From Clostridium manihotivorum (GTDB taxonomy: Bacteria > Bacillota > Clostridia > Clostridiales > Clostridiaceae), in assembly GCF_004015185.1 (NCBI RefSeq), contig NZ_CP025746.1, positions 186,001 to 250,000 on the forward strand: a DNA stretch of 64,000 nucleotides, in the 5' to 3' direction. Made by a program: the position numbers and the translations under genes. This document shows, one piece after another, positions 35,444-45,373 of this stretch. The notes beneath the pieces were generated by a model. It did no database searches. It worked only from the letters and a program-made list of their open reading frames with translations, and was not told the origin of the DNA. Position 1 is the stretch's first letter, and each line of letters begins with the position of its first letter.

Positions 35444-38400
35444 TTATAGAACATTAAACCTAGCCTTACTTCCCTCTCTAGCAGGAGTGACTTCAAGTCT
35501 TGCATCTATACGCTCCTTTAGCTCTGGAACGTGAGATATGATACCAACAAGTCTTCCACCCTGTTGTAAATCTATAAGACACTGTATAGCATTGTCCAAG
35601 GATTCTGGATCTAAGGTACCAAAGCCTTCATCTACAAACATAGTATCTAGGTTTATTCCTCCTGCGTAAGCTTGTATAACATCTGCAAGACCTAAGGCCA
35701 AGCATAAGGAAGCTTTAAAGCCTTCTCCGCCAGATAAGGTTTTAACATGTCTTGCTTTTCCTGTGTAGTTATCGAAAACCTCAAGTTCTAAGCCTTCTTG
35801 TTTTCTTCCCTTACCCTTTTCCTCTTTTCTTCTTAATACAAACCTTCCTCCAGCCATGTTGTAAAGTCTTGAGTTTGCAGCATCTATTATTTCATCAAAA
35901 TATGCCGCTAATACATATCTTTCAAAGGTAAGTCTTTCAGAATTATCTCCATTTACTATTCTTGCAAGCTCCGCCACCTTTGAGTATTTTTCTTCTTTAT
36001 CTCCAATCAAGCTTGTAAGCTGCTGGATCTTATCTAATGCTTTTATATTTGTACTTACTCTAAAAGCTATCTTCTTTTCATCATCTCTAACAAGCTTTTC
36101 TTCATTTTTTAATTGAAGAAGACTTGTATTTATTTCTTCTAGATTTATATAATTTAGATTTTCAACTTCCTTCTCAGAAGCAGCATATCTATCTTGAAGT
36201 GATTTTAAGTTCTCATTATATTCTTTTATTTGCTTTTCTAATATTTTTATACTGTCTATAGTTAAAAAGGCTGCTTTATATTGATCAAAGCTATCAAATC
36301 CGCAAGATTTTAGCTTTAACTCTAACCGTTCCTTTAAGTTAACTGCCTGTTCTTCTATTTCTTTAAGATTATTTCTTTGAGTATTAAGCTCTGCCTCTAT
36401 AGAAGCCTTATTAGTTGTAGCTCTGTTAAAAGCCTCTTGAGCTTTATTAAGTGCTTGAATCATATCTTCTATAATTTTTTCATTACCTTTTATCTTAGCT
36501 TCAAGGGCAGTTAAAACTCTTATACTCTCAGGAATTTCATTTTCTACGCTAACTAAAAGTTCCTGTTCAGCCTTTACCTTACCAAAAAGCTCTGTATATT
36601 CACCATCTAACTTTTCTATATTGCTAGTTCCAAGCTCATATTCCTTATCCAACTTATCAATTTCTAACTCTAGTTTTTCTTTTAAGTTGATGTTATTCTT
36701 TAGCTTCTCTATATCTTTATTTAAAACCTCAAGATCACTTGCTAGTGTCTTTCCGGCTTCAGCAGTATTATTGAGCTTGCTTTTTATATCTAAGTCTGAC
36801 AACTTACCACTTAATACTTCCTTAAGCTTATCTTCTTGTTCTTTATACTTATTTTCTAATTCAGTTAAAGAAGCATTTAAAGCAGAAAGCTTTTGAAGCT
36901 TTTGTTGATACTCTTCATTTATCTTATCAAAATTATTCTTGTGTAGCTTTAGCTCATCTTCTGTTGGTACAGCTTCAATGGTTTTTGCAGGGCTTGGATG
37001 TTCAGTTGATCCACAAACCGGACAAGGCATTCCTTCTGAAAGTTCCTTAGCTAAAAGACCTGCCTGACCTTTCTTAAACAGTTCATCCATATACTCATAA
37101 TCATGCTTTGTTTTCTTAAATTGTATTTCAGTGTTTAAAAATCCCTTTTTCTCAGCTTCATATAAAGAGATTGCTTTATTATAATCCTGATAGTACCTGT
37201 ATAAAGTCCTAAGTTCATCAGTCTGAGTTTTCTTAGCTGCAAACTGTACTTCCTTAACTGAAAGATTTTCTTGCTCCTTTTGGAATTCCCTTACCTTTAA
37301 GTTTTTCTCTTCTATTAGTTTTTTCTGAAGTATTAGCTTTTGTCTTAAGTCTTTTCTTACTTCATCCTTTGACTTAATAACTCTATCTAATTCTACTATG
37401 TTTTTCTTCTTAACTTCGTATTCCTTAACCTTCGCCTCATAACTTTTAAGCAGTGAAACCTCGCTTAAAAGCTTGTTCTTATCAACTTCTCTTTTTAGTT
37501 CATTATCAAGTGTTAACTTTGAACCGTCTACTAGCTTTACGCTATTCTCTAAACTTATGGTTCCTTGGTTTATTAGATATTCTTTAGACTTTTTCTCCTG
37601 AAGCTTAGCTTCAAGCATTTCTTCCACTTGCCTTACTTCAGAAGCATTTCTAGCCAATATCAACGAGGTTTCTTTATTAATATATTCTTCTCTCTTACTT
37701 AATTCTTTCTCTAAGGCTTCCTTAAGTAATTTGCTGTTATCTATTTTTCTATTTATCTCTTGTCCTTGAAACAACTGCTTCTGTAATTTGTCTTGCTCAT
37801 TTACCACCTTTTCTAAAGCATTCCTTATTTCAAGAACCTTAGCTTCATCTTCTTCTATCTTAAGCTTGCTCTGCTCCAATACCTCTGTAATATTTATGTT
37901 CTCTGCATTTACAAGGGTATTTAGCTTTTCGTCCTCACCGCTATCTATGTTTCTTATGTAAGTTCTTCTCTCATTACTTACATCCATTATCTCTCCATAG
38001 AGCTTTTTTCTCTGGATATCAAGCCTATTTTGTACCTCTAAGAAGGCTTCTGTTCCAAATATCTTTCTAAATATAGCTTCTCTATCTACACTCTCAGCCT
38101 CTAAAAGCTTTCTAAACTCACCTTGGGGAAGCATCACTATCTGCTTAAACTGCTGCTTATTTATACCAAGAACTTCATTTATCTTTTCATCTACGTTATT
38201 TACCTTAGTTATAACAGTTCCATCTGGCAAAATTAACTCCGCCTCTGCAGTTTTCAAGGTATAACCATCTCCTCTAGCCTTTCTTTTTAACTGCTGTGGA
38301 TGTCTTTTTATCCTATATGCCTTTTCTCTAAGCTCAAACTCAAGCTCTACATAAGTTACATTTTCATCTGAGGCAAAGTCACTTCTTAAGCTGTCCTTAT

Positions 38401-38584
38401 CTCTGCTGCTTCCAGAAGCTTCTCCATAAAGAGCAAAGCTTATAGCATCAAAGATAGTTGTTTTACCCGCCCCAGTTGGACCAGTTATTAAAAATATATT
38501 TTTACCTTTAAGAGCTTCAAAATCAATAACTTGCTCATCAGCATAAGGGCCAAAGGCACAAACAGTTAATTTTATAGGTCTCAT
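35444..38584 (-). CDS. sbcC: Exonuclease SbcCD, SbcC subunit (SMC-like ATPase)
   Basis: The 1046-residue protein has a Walker A near the N-terminus (ITGPTGAGKTTIFDAISFALYG, about 32-53), long coiled coils (about 180-470 and 560-830), and a central zinc hook G-M-P-C-P-V-C-G near residue 520. The C-terminal ATPase half has the ABC signature TLSGGEGFKASL and Walker B TMFVDEGFGTLD. With SbcD it trims DNA hairpins and protein-blocked ends. The start directly follows the SbcD stop, so the pair is one operon. Length and motif order are typical. Confidence 0.97.
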   Translation of the reverse strand: MRPIKLTVCAFGPYADEQVIDFEALKGKNIFLITGPTGAGKTTIFDAISFALYGEASGSSRDKDSLRSDFASDENVTYVELEFELREKAYRIKRHPQQLKRKARGDGYTLKTAEAELILPDGTVITKVNNVDEKINEVLGINKQQFKQIVMLPQGEFRKLLEAESVDREAIFRKIFGTEAFLEVQNRLDIQRKKLYGEIMDVSNERRTYIRNIDSGEDEKLNTLVNAENINITEVLEQSKLKIEEDEAKVLEIRNALEKVVNEQDKLQKQLFQGQEINRKIDNSKLLKEALEKELSKREEYINKETSLILARNASEVRQVEEMLEAKLQEKKSKEYLINQGTISLENSVKLVDGSKLTLDNELKREVDKNKLLSEVSLLKSYEAKVKEYEVKKKNIVELDRVIKSKDEVRKDLRQKLILQKKLIEEKNLKVREFQKEQENLSVKEVQFAAKKTQTDELRTLYRYYQDYNKAISLYEAEKKGFLNTEIQFKKTKHDYEYMDELFKKGQAGLLAKELSEGMPCPVCGSTEHPSPAKTIEAVPTEDELKLHKNNFDKINEEYQQKLQKLSALNASLTELENKYKEQEDKLKEVLSGKLSDLDIKSKLNNTAEAGKTLASDLEVLNKDIEKLKNNINLKEKLELEIDKLDKEYELGTSNIEKLDGEYTELFGKVKAEQELLVSVENEIPESIRVLTALEAKIKGNEKIIEDMIQALNKAQEAFNRATTNKASIEAELNTQRNNLKEIEEQAVNLKERLELKLKSCGFDSFDQYKAAFLTIDSIKILEKQIKEYNENLKSLQDRYAASEKEVENLNYINLEEINTSLLQLKNEEKLVRDDEKKIAFRVSTNIKALDKIQQLTSLIGDKEEKYSKVAELARIVNGDNSERLTFERYVLAAYFDEIIDAANSRLYNMAGGRFVLRRKEEKGKGRKQEGLELEVFDNYTGKARHVKTLSGGEGFKASLCLALGLADVIQAYAGGINLDTMFVDEGFGTLDPESLDNAIQCLIDLQQGGRLVGIISHVPELKERIDARLEVTPAREGSKARFNVL

Positions 38585-39796
38585 CTACTTTACCGCCCTT
38601 TCTACATCCCTTATGATGTCAGTTATTATATCTAGCTTATCAGCTTCAATATCCTTTCCACTTATGGCTTTATAAAACTCTTTGAAGAGCTCAGCTTTTC
38701 CCTTAGTCTTATATCCTAAGGAAGCTGCAGTCTTACTACCTTCCTTTTGAATAGAATTTTCTCTGCTAAGTCCCATTATGTTTGGATAAACCGCTCTAAG
38801 CTTTGATATAGGATCCACAAGTTCCCCCTCATCAGTAAGCACGGCAAATATATAGTCTTCTGTATTTGTTCCTCTATATACCTCTGGATTAATAAGTTCC
38901 TTAAGTGGTCCTTTTATGGTTCTCATATCTCTTCTAGGCTTAAAGTCTTTTATATCAACACTTACTTCTCCTTGAGCATCCACCTCAACCAAGGTAACAC
39001 CTTTTCTTTGCCTTGCTTCCGAAAAAGAGTACTTTAAAAGTGAACCAGAATATCTAATTCTATCGGAACCCACCTTTTGTGGTCCATGAAGATGACCTAA
39101 GGCTGTATATGTAAAACCTTCAAATACTTGTCCACTTATTAGATCCGTACCGCCAATATTTAATGGTCTTTCCGAGTCGGAAACCTCAAGACCGGCTCTC
39201 TTCTTCTTTTCTTCTCCTAAGTCGTCTACCGCAACTTCCTCTATATCCCCCATAAAAGAAACATATCCATGAGCCACAATAACATTTCTATCCCCATAGT
39301 TTGACTGCTTTTTTATTTCCTCTATGAGCTTCTTCATAGCATCTTCATGAGTTCTAATGTTTGGATCTTTATATAATTCCCTTATAACCACTGGTTCTGC
39401 ATAAGGTATCAAAAAGAAATTAACCTTTCCATGGCTATCTTCAAGTTCAACCTTCTTTATGCCTTCATTAAAGTTTCCTTGAATATATAATTTGTTCTTA
39501 GTCAGTATTCCAGAAGCAAAGGATACTCTCTCCGCACTATCATGATTGCCAGCTATAGCTATTATAGGTGTGTTTAATTCAAGCAATATCTTAGAAAACA
39601 CCTTATCTAGTAATGTTACTGCCTCTACAGAAGGTACCGATCTGTCATATAAATCTCCAGCAATAACTAAAGCATCTGGTTTTTCTTCTTCTATTATCTT
39701 TACTAGCTGCTCTAAAACAAACTGCTGGTCTTCAATCATACTTATTTCATTTACTATCTTTCCTATGTGCCAATCACCTGTATGTATAAACTTCAC
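38585..39796 (-). CDS. sbcD: Exonuclease SbcCD, SbcD subunit (Mre11-like nuclease)
   Basis: The 403-residue protein is started at the GTG at 39796 (MKFIHTGDWHIGK), 8 bases after AGGAGG; the GTG at 39805 overlaps that site. Calcineurin-like phosphoesterase motifs bind two Mn ions: GDWHIGK, VIAGDLYDRS, AIAGNHDS and ALGHLHGPQ. The C-terminal part carries the SbcC-binding and capping regions. It is the nuclease of the SbcCD complex. It is the upstream gene of the operon. Confidence 0.97.
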   Translation of the reverse strand: MKFIHTGDWHIGKIVNEISMIEDQQFVLEQLVKIIEEEKPDALVIAGDLYDRSVPSVEAVTLLDKVFSKILLELNTPIIAIAGNHDSAERVSFASGILTKNKLYIQGNFNEGIKKVELEDSHGKVNFFLIPYAEPVVIRELYKDPNIRTHEDAMKKLIEEIKKQSNYGDRNVIVAHGYVSFMGDIEEVAVDDLGEEKKKRAGLEVSDSERPLNIGGTDLISGQVFEGFTYTALGHLHGPQKVGSDRIRYSGSLLKYSFSEARQRKGVTLVEVDAQGEVSVDIKDFKPRRDMRTIKGPLKELINPEVYRGTNTEDYIFAVLTDEGELVDPISKLRAVYPNIMGLSRENSIQKEGSKTAASLGYKTKGKAELFKEFYKAISGKDIEADKLDIITDIIRDVERAVK

Positions 39797-40086
39797 TATA
39801 TGCACCTCCTAAAACTTATCTATAATGTACTTAGTCGTATTTTAACATGTAATATATAAATAATAATATCACTAAAACCTTATATAGACCCATATTAAAT
39901 ACTGTAAAATACTAATTATATTTTATACTTCTACATAATAATTCATATTATAGATTATTGACCTAATGCAATTAGATTAGTACCAACCACTATATTCTTT
40001 TTGAACTAATCTCTAAAAAACTATGTAAAAAACCTTATGAAAAAATTATGGTAATAAAATGCCTTATTACTAGTTAACAATAAAAT

Positions 40087-40125
40087 AAATCAAGCAGAAG
40101 TAATTAATTCACTTCTGCTTGATTT
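40087..40125 (-). terminator. Terminator of the 59-residue membrane protein gene
   Basis: A perfect 15-base stem, AAATCAAGCAGAAGT with ACTTCTGCTTGATTT, encloses nine bases. TATTTTATTGTT follows on the minus strand. The stem overlaps the last codons of the small gene. Confidence 0.8.
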
Positions 40126-40283
40126 ACTTTAGACTTACAGCTTGCAGAATATGCCACAGGGAATGTGACTAAAACAATCATCCAAAATATCACTAACAGT
40201 ACATTGTCATTTATAAGGAATGAAAAGACAGGGAATACAAACCAGAACTTACTGCTGAGTATCTTTTTAATATTATTTTTCAT
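40104..40283 (-). CDS. Small hydrophobic protein, 59 residues
   Basis: The frame starts at the ATG at 40283, 7 bases after AAGGAGATT, and ends inside a strong terminator. It begins MKNNIKKILSSKFWFVFPVF, then has one long hydrophobic stretch (VLLVIFWMIVLVTFPVAYSA) and a basic tail. Ribosome site, terminator and composition support a real gene. I recognise no family; a one- or two-pass small membrane protein is all that can be said. The 39797-40086 stretch beyond it shows only the sbcD promoter region. Confidence 0.6.
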   Translation of the reverse strand: MKNNIKKILSSKFWFVFPVFSFLINDNVLLVIFWMIVLVTFPVAYSASCKSKVNQAEVN

Positions 40284-40947
40284 TTTTAATAATCTCCTTA
40301 TATTTTATATAATAACATTTACTGTAATATATACACAAGAAATAACCCGTACTTGAACTCAAGTACAGGTTATCTCTTTATAATTTGTCGTTGATTAAAA
40401 TAATATTAAATTGGAGGTTAAATAGTAATATTTTAAATATACAGCTTTGATAGGAAAAACTTAATGCTATATTATCCCCATAAAAACATTAAATTTATAC
40501 AATCATAAGCTATATTATTTAACTTGGTTATACTTTTTCTTTATTGGATGCTTTGATTTCTATAACAGGTCTATAAACTGTTAAATTGAAATCCTGCATC
40601 TCTGTATATATCTATTTCTATATTAAATTAGCCCTCTTAACTTTATAATTTCAAGTCATACTAATTTTAGGCAGTATAAAGTCTGCCTTATCTCTTTATG
40701 TTTGTATGACTTTTATTTTAAAAATTCGCTGAAGCGACTTTATTTAGTGAATTTTTTGCGCATCTGCCTTTCCGAGTGTATATGAGGAAAATCTGGCAGG
40801 CGATATAATTTTTCTTTTTTATTCTTTCTCCTATATATACACTTATACTGTCTATACATACTTGTCCATAACTTTATCTTTTATATAAATTACTAAAGAA
40901 TAAAAAAAGACGCAAAATCCATATACCTATGAATTAAGCGCCATTGC
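40284..40947. other. Gene-free region with several stem-loops, possible structured RNA
   Basis: About 660 bases without a gene. Visible structures are ATAACC-GTACTTGA/TCAAGTAC-GGTTAT (40342-40373); AAGTCATAC/GTATGACTT around GGCAG/CTGCC (about 40650-40712); AAAAATTCGCT/AGTGAATTTTT (about 40718-40755); and CTGCCTTTCC/GGAAA-GGCAG (about 40766-40800). The last resembles 4020-4072 upstream of the glucanase. Successive stems suggest an RNA, but I cannot match a known family. Confidence 0.4.
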
Positions 40948-41520
40948 TTATGCTTTATAAGAATTTATTATCCTCTTTGCTACATCTCTCATAGGCCTCT
41001 TGCTATTCATACTTTCCTTCTGAATCCTTCTGTAGGCCTCATTTTCTTCGATGTTTTCTTTTTTCATCAATAATTGTTTTGCTTTATCTATTAAAAGTTT
41101 ATCCCCCACTGGTCTAGTGCTTCCTTCAGCTTTCCCTCTCTTGTTCTGGGCTATCTCTTCAATAATATCACTTACGGTATGCAAGAACCCGCTAGGTTTT
41201 ATGGGCTTTTGCATACATATTATTCCCATCTGAGATGTCCACTTAGAAATTAGGTTATATTGCTGCGAAGTACATAGAAGTATTACCTTGCTTATTGCTT
41301 CCCCTGAAATAACTTTTGCAACCTCTGCCCCATTTGTATCTGTAAGCTCATAATTTATAATGACTATATCCGGCTTTGTAAGCCTGGCTTTTCTTATGAG
41401 CATACTTCCGGAAGTGCAGATGCCATCAACATTAAATCCTTTTTGAAGGAGAAGGCTTTTTATCTGTCCACCTGCTTTTAAAGTGCTTGTTCCTAATACA
41501 ATCTTATAACTGTTAAGCAT
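40948..41520 (-). CDS. ANTAR-domain response regulator (glnA-linked antiterminator)
   Basis: The 190-residue protein is started at the ATG at 41520 behind GGGGGG. Residues 1-120 form a receiver-like domain (KIVLGTSTLKAGGQIKSLL) in which the usual phospho-acceptor position reads DIVIINYE, that is, Asn where Asp is expected. The canonical acidic pocket is therefore missing. The last 60 residues are an ANTAR RNA-binding domain (LLIDKAKQLLMKKENIEENEAYRRIQKESMNSKRPMRDVAKRII). ANTAR proteins bind paired hexaloop hairpins and prevent termination. The gene starts 20 bases after glnA, and the glnA leader has a matching hairpin, so it likely controls glnA by nitrogen status. Confidence 0.88.
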   Translation of the reverse strand: MLNSYKIVLGTSTLKAGGQIKSLLLQKGFNVDGICTSGSMLIRKARLTKPDIVIINYELTDTNGAEVAKVISGEAISKVILLCTSQQYNLISKWTSQMGIICMQKPIKPSGFLHTVSDIIEEIAQNKRGKAEGSTRPVGDKLLIDKAKQLLMKKENIEENEAYRRIQKESMNSKRPMRDVAKRIINSYKA

Positions 41521-41540
41521 GCACTTCCCCCCATTTACCA

Positions 41541-42869
41541 CTAGAATTTACTTAAATATTGATCGATCTCCCACTGATGTACCTTTGTTCTATAGTCATC
41601 CCATTCTAAATTCTTAGCTTCTCTATAAACTTGGAATGCATGATCTCCTAAAGTATCTTTAACTAAGCTATCCTTACTGAATTCTACTACAGCATCATAA
41701 AGATTGTCTGGTAGTCTATCTATACCATTTGCTTTTCTTTCTTCTTCAGTCATAGCAAATACATTAGCTTCTATGTTCTTAGGAGGAGTAAGATTTTTCT
41801 TTATTCCCTCTAATCCTGCTGCAAGACAAAGAGCTAGTGCCAAATATGGATTGCAGGATGGATCTGGGCATCTAAGTTCAATCTTAGTTGAGTTTTCTCT
41901 TGATATTGGTATTCTAACTAAAGGACTTCTATTTCTTGCAGACCATGAAACATATATAGGAGCTTCATAATCTGGAACTAATCTCTTATAAGAGTTAACT
42001 AGTGGATTTGTTACTGCAACTATTCCTTTTATGTGGTTAAGTAATCCAGCTATAAAGCTGTACGCATCCTTACTTATTCCAAACTCATCCTTTTCATCAT
42101 AGAATGCATTAACACCATTCTTTGATAAAGACATGTTCATATGCATACCTGAACCATTGATTCCAAATATAGGTTTAGGCATAAAGGTCGCATGTAAACC
42201 GTGAGACTGAGCAATTGTTTTTACAACAGATTTGAAAGTCATAATGTTATCAGCAGTTTTCAATGCATTATCATATCTAAAATCAATTTCGTGCTGGCCT
42301 CTTGCTACTTCATGATGAGATGCTTCTATCTCAAAGCCCATCTGCTCTAGGGCAATACACATATCTCTTCTTGCTTCTTCTCCAAGATCTATATGACCTA
42401 AATCAAAGTAACTTGCATTATCGTGGGTATTTGTTGTAGGAGATCCATCATCGTTGGTGTGGAATAAGAAAAATTCACACTCTGGACCTACATTGAAGGT
42501 ATACCCCAATTCTTTTGCTTCATTTATAACCTTTTTAAGAATGTATCTTGGATCACCAGCGAAAGGCTTTCCATCACCAGTGTAAACATCACAGATAAGT
42601 CTTGCTATGTTTCCATCAGGTGTAGACCATGGCATTACTTGAAAAGTATCTAAATCTGGTGCTAGATACATGTCCGCTTCTTCTATTCTAACAAATCCTT
42701 CAATTGATGATCCATCAAAGAAGCATTCATTATTAAGAGCCTTGTCTAGCTGTCTGGAAGTTATGGCTACATTCTTCATAGTTCCAAAAATATCTGTAAA
42801 TTGTAGTCTTATAAATCTAACATCATTTTCTTCAACAAGCCTGACAATATCTTCTTTTGAATAAGACAT
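41541..42869 (-). CDS. glnA: Glutamine synthetase type I
   Basis: The 442-residue enzyme has the GSI order: beta-grasp N-terminus, then FFDGSSIEGF, the metal and ATP sites NVGPECEFFLF, HHEVARGQHEIDFRY, FMPKPIFGINGSGMHMN and the Arg flap RSPLVRIP. It lacks the adenylylation insert of GSI-beta, so it is GSI-alpha, feedback regulated in Firmicutes. It makes glutamine from glutamate, ammonia and ATP. Downstream by 20 bases is the ANTAR regulator gene, and the leader upstream carries stem-loops of the ANTAR target type. Confidence 0.97.
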   Translation of the reverse strand: MSYSKEDIVRLVEENDVRFIRLQFTDIFGTMKNVAITSRQLDKALNNECFFDGSSIEGFVRIEEADMYLAPDLDTFQVMPWSTPDGNIARLICDVYTGDGKPFAGDPRYILKKVINEAKELGYTFNVGPECEFFLFHTNDDGSPTTNTHDNASYFDLGHIDLGEEARRDMCIALEQMGFEIEASHHEVARGQHEIDFRYDNALKTADNIMTFKSVVKTIAQSHGLHATFMPKPIFGINGSGMHMNMSLSKNGVNAFYDEKDEFGISKDAYSFIAGLLNHIKGIVAVTNPLVNSYKRLVPDYEAPIYVSWSARNRSPLVRIPISRENSTKIELRCPDPSCNPYLALALCLAAGLEGIKKNLTPPKNIEANVFAMTEEERKANGIDRLPDNLYDAVVEFSKDSLVKDTLGDHAFQVYREAKNLEWDDYRTKVHQWEIDQYLSKF

Positions 42870-42900
42870 AAAATTCTCTCCTTTACCCTTAATAATAATT

Positions 42901-42957
42901 AAAGACGCCTATATAGAGCCTTTATTAGACTCGATATAGAACGCCTTTGTTCATCGA
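42901..42957 (-). promoter_or_regulatory. Candidate ANTAR-responsive leader of glnA
   Basis: On the minus strand, GAAC-AAAGGC-GTTC (42952-42939) is a hairpin with a six-base loop having A1 and G4, the ANTAR loop rule, closed outside by TCGAT/ATCGA. Next, GAGTCT/AGGCTC (42932-42916) forms a second stem. That stem overlaps AAAGGC/GTCTTT (42923-42901), which is followed by TTTAATTATTATT and could be the competing terminator. Only the first loop obeys the consensus clearly. The remaining 42958-43255 stretch holds the promoter. Confidence 0.5.
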
Positions 42958-43255
42958 ATTAATCCTTAGTTATATCATACTATTAATAATATTCTGTACT
43001 TATAAAGTTGTCAATATCAATTGATATTAAAAATTGTAAATATACCTTCTTGTATCTAATATACCTTGAAGCCTGCCAGCTAATCATTATTGAGCAATAG
43101 TTTTCACTAGTTTTATACTGACGCCAACTATTCAATGCTCAAGCAAAAGAATTATAAAAACTAACATCTTTAATATCTATTTTACTTATATGCCACTTCA
43201 ATTATATATTACAGAAATACGGCAGTTCAGTAAAACTTATTCTTAATAACTTGTA

Positions 43256-44479
43256 TTATTTTGAATATATGTCTACTAAATTTAATATAACCTCAACAGC
43301 CTTTTCTATTGATTCCACTGCTGCATATTCATATTTACCATGGAAGTTCTCTCCTCCAGCAAATATGTTAGGTGTTGGTAGACCCATGAAGGACAATCTA
43401 GCACCATCTGTACCACCTCTTATAGGTCTAACAAGTGGTTTTACTCCAGCAGTCTCCATTGCCTTTATAGCATTCTCAACTATATACATAACTGGTTCAA
43501 TCTTTTCCTTCATATTTCTGTACTGGTCTTTTAACTCTACATTAACAGTGCCTGCACCATATTTATCATTTAAGCACTTTTCAATCTGCTTTAACTTATT
43601 TTTCTTTGCTTCGTAGCCGTCATTAAAGAAATCTCTTATTATAAAGCCTAGATGAGTTTCTTCAACTTCTCCCTTTACATCAGTAAGGTGTATAAACCCT
43701 TCATAACCTTCAGTTTTCTCTGGTACCTCTTCTGATGGAAGCAAGTTAATAAACTCGTTAGCTATAAGCATAGAGTTAATCATCTTATTCTTTGCACTAC
43801 CTGGATGAACATTTCTTCCCTTGATAGTAACCTTAGCTCCAGCAGCATTAAAGTTCTCATACTCTAATTCTCCTATAGCGCCACCATCCATTGTATAAGC
43901 AAGGTCTGCACCAAATAGTTCTACGTCAAAGTGATCTGCACCTTCACCTATTTCTTCATCTGGAGTAAAGCCTATTCTTATCTTTCCATGTTTTATTTCT
44001 GGATGATTTATAAGGTATTCTGCTGCAGTTACTATTTCAGCAAGTCCTGCCTTATCATCAGCACCTAAAAGTGTAGTTCCATCAGTAGTTATTAAGGTTT
44101 TTCCTTTATACTCTAATAGTTCAGGAAATTCTTTTGGAGATAATACTATGCTATTTTCAGCATTAAGTACTATATCTCCACCATCATAATTTTCTACAAA
44201 CTTAGGATTAACATTTTCTCCACTCATGTCTGGAGATGAATCCATATGAGCTATAAATCCAATTGTAGGTACTTGCTTATCTATATTAGAAGGTATTGTG
44301 GCATATATATATCCATATTCACTTAATACAACCTCATCAAGACCTATTTGTTTTAACTCTTCAACTATTAACTTAGCTAATTCTAATTGACCCTTTGTAC
44401 TAGGTGTAGTACCAGTTGTAGGATCAGACTTAGTATTAACCTTAACATACTTCAAAAATCTTTCTATTACTTGTGACAT
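43256..44479 (-). CDS. pepT: Peptidase T (aminotripeptidase)
   Basis: The 407-residue protein is started at the ATG at 44479, 7 bases after GAGG. It has the M20B pattern with two zinc sites: [24 protein letters not shown] and the C-terminal [10 protein letters not shown]. The lid domain (about 205-315) lies between the metal motifs. It removes N-terminal residues from tripeptides in the cytoplasm. It starts 16 bases after the DUF1189-like gene, so read-through from that gene is likely. Confidence 0.96.
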   Translation of the reverse strand: MSQVIERFLKYVKVNTKSDPTTGTTPSTKGQLELAKLIVEELKQIGLDEVVLSEYGYIYATIPSNIDKQVPTIGFIAHMDSSPDMSGENVNPKFVENYDGGDIVLNAENSIVLSPKEFPELLEYKGKTLITTDGTTLLGADDKAGLAEIVTAAEYLINHPEIKHGKIRIGFTPDEEIGEGADHFDVELFGADLAYTMDGGAIGELEYENFNAAGAKVTIKGRNVHPGSAKNKMINSMLIANEFINLLPSEEVPEKTEGYEGFIHLTDVKGEVEETHLGFIIRDFFNDGYEAKKNKLKQIEKCLNDKYGAGTVNVELKDQYRNMKEKIEPVMYIVENAIKAMETAGVKPLVRPIRGGTDGARLSFMGLPTPNIFAGGENFHGKYEYAAVESIEKAVEVILNLVDIYSK

Positions 44480-44495
44480 AATATCGCCTCTTTTC

Positions 44496-45296
44496 TTATA
44501 GTTCACTTAGTTCCATTCTATTATTATCATCCTTTATTGCTTTTAATGCAAGACCGAGGTATATAAGAGTTATTAATATATATATCTTATAAGAATGTGG
44601 TACATTAAGTCCAAATGCAACTCTTAATATATCAACTATTGTTGGTAAAGTTAATGAATAGATAGCTAGTTTATATAAATTCTCAAAATCAACCTTAGCC
44701 TTTATAAATATGTTTATGAGTAATCCAATTACGGCTACTATTAAGGCAGAGAACATATGTCCTATAAACATTACTATTATCCAAAGTGGAATTATAATAG
44801 CTACAAATATCTTAACCCATCCCATTAAGTGAACTAAATCAGCCTTAGTAAAAGTAACATTACCTAAGTCCGAATATTTAACTTCTTGAGTATCCTTAAA
44901 GTCCTGTTCTATTATAAGCTTATCCTTAAATATATACATTGTGCTCTTCTCATTTGATTTTATAGAAGCCTTATCAAATTCACTAGCATTTTTAGTTGTA
45001 TCTACTATTATATAAGTATCTCCATCCTCGTATGTAAAAGGACTATTAGATACATTAAGCACGCCATTTTCTAGCTTAAAATCTACTGAATTTTTATCTA
45101 GCTCTTTTATTGCTTTGCTTACTCCTGTTACTCCTGAATACATAGGTTTTATACTGTTTAGCGTTCCTAAAAGTAAAGACATTAAAAATAAATACATAAA
45201 AGCTCTGCCTAAGGTTTCCTTGTTGAAGTTAACGTAATACTTAACATCTACTATAGACTTAATAAATTTTTTAAAGAACCTATCTTTTTTTGTCAC
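44496..45296 (-). CDS. DUF1189-family membrane protein (first of two paralogues)
   Basis: The 266-residue protein starts at a GTG behind GGAGGG. It has one helix near residue 35, an extracytoplasmic region of about 110 residues containing the recurring block [16 protein letters not shown] and YIIVDTTK, then four to five helices. This layout fits DUF1189, whose function is unknown. It shares order and motifs with the next upstream gene, so the two arose by tandem duplication. Confidence 0.75.
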   Translation of the reverse strand: MTKKDRFFKKFIKSIVDVKYYVNFNKETLGRAFMYLFLMSLLLGTLNSIKPMYSGVTGVSKAIKELDKNSVDFKLENGVLNVSNSPFTYEDGDTYIIVDTTKNASEFDKASIKSNEKSTMYIFKDKLIIEQDFKDTQEVKYSDLGNVTFTKADLVHLMGWVKIFVAIIIPLWIIVMFIGHMFSALIVAVIGLLINIFIKAKVDFENLYKLAIYSLTLPTIVDILRVAFGLNVPHSYKIYILITLIYLGLALKAIKDDNNRMELSEL

Positions 45297-45373
45297 CGCT
45301 TATTCCCTCCATGTTTATACCATTATATAGCAATTATACTATATTAAATATATAAAAAGAAGAGCAGTATATG

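Noticed and set aside
40165..40356. A 63-codon plus-strand frame
   Set aside because: It is antisense to the 59-residue gene and lacks a ribosome site.
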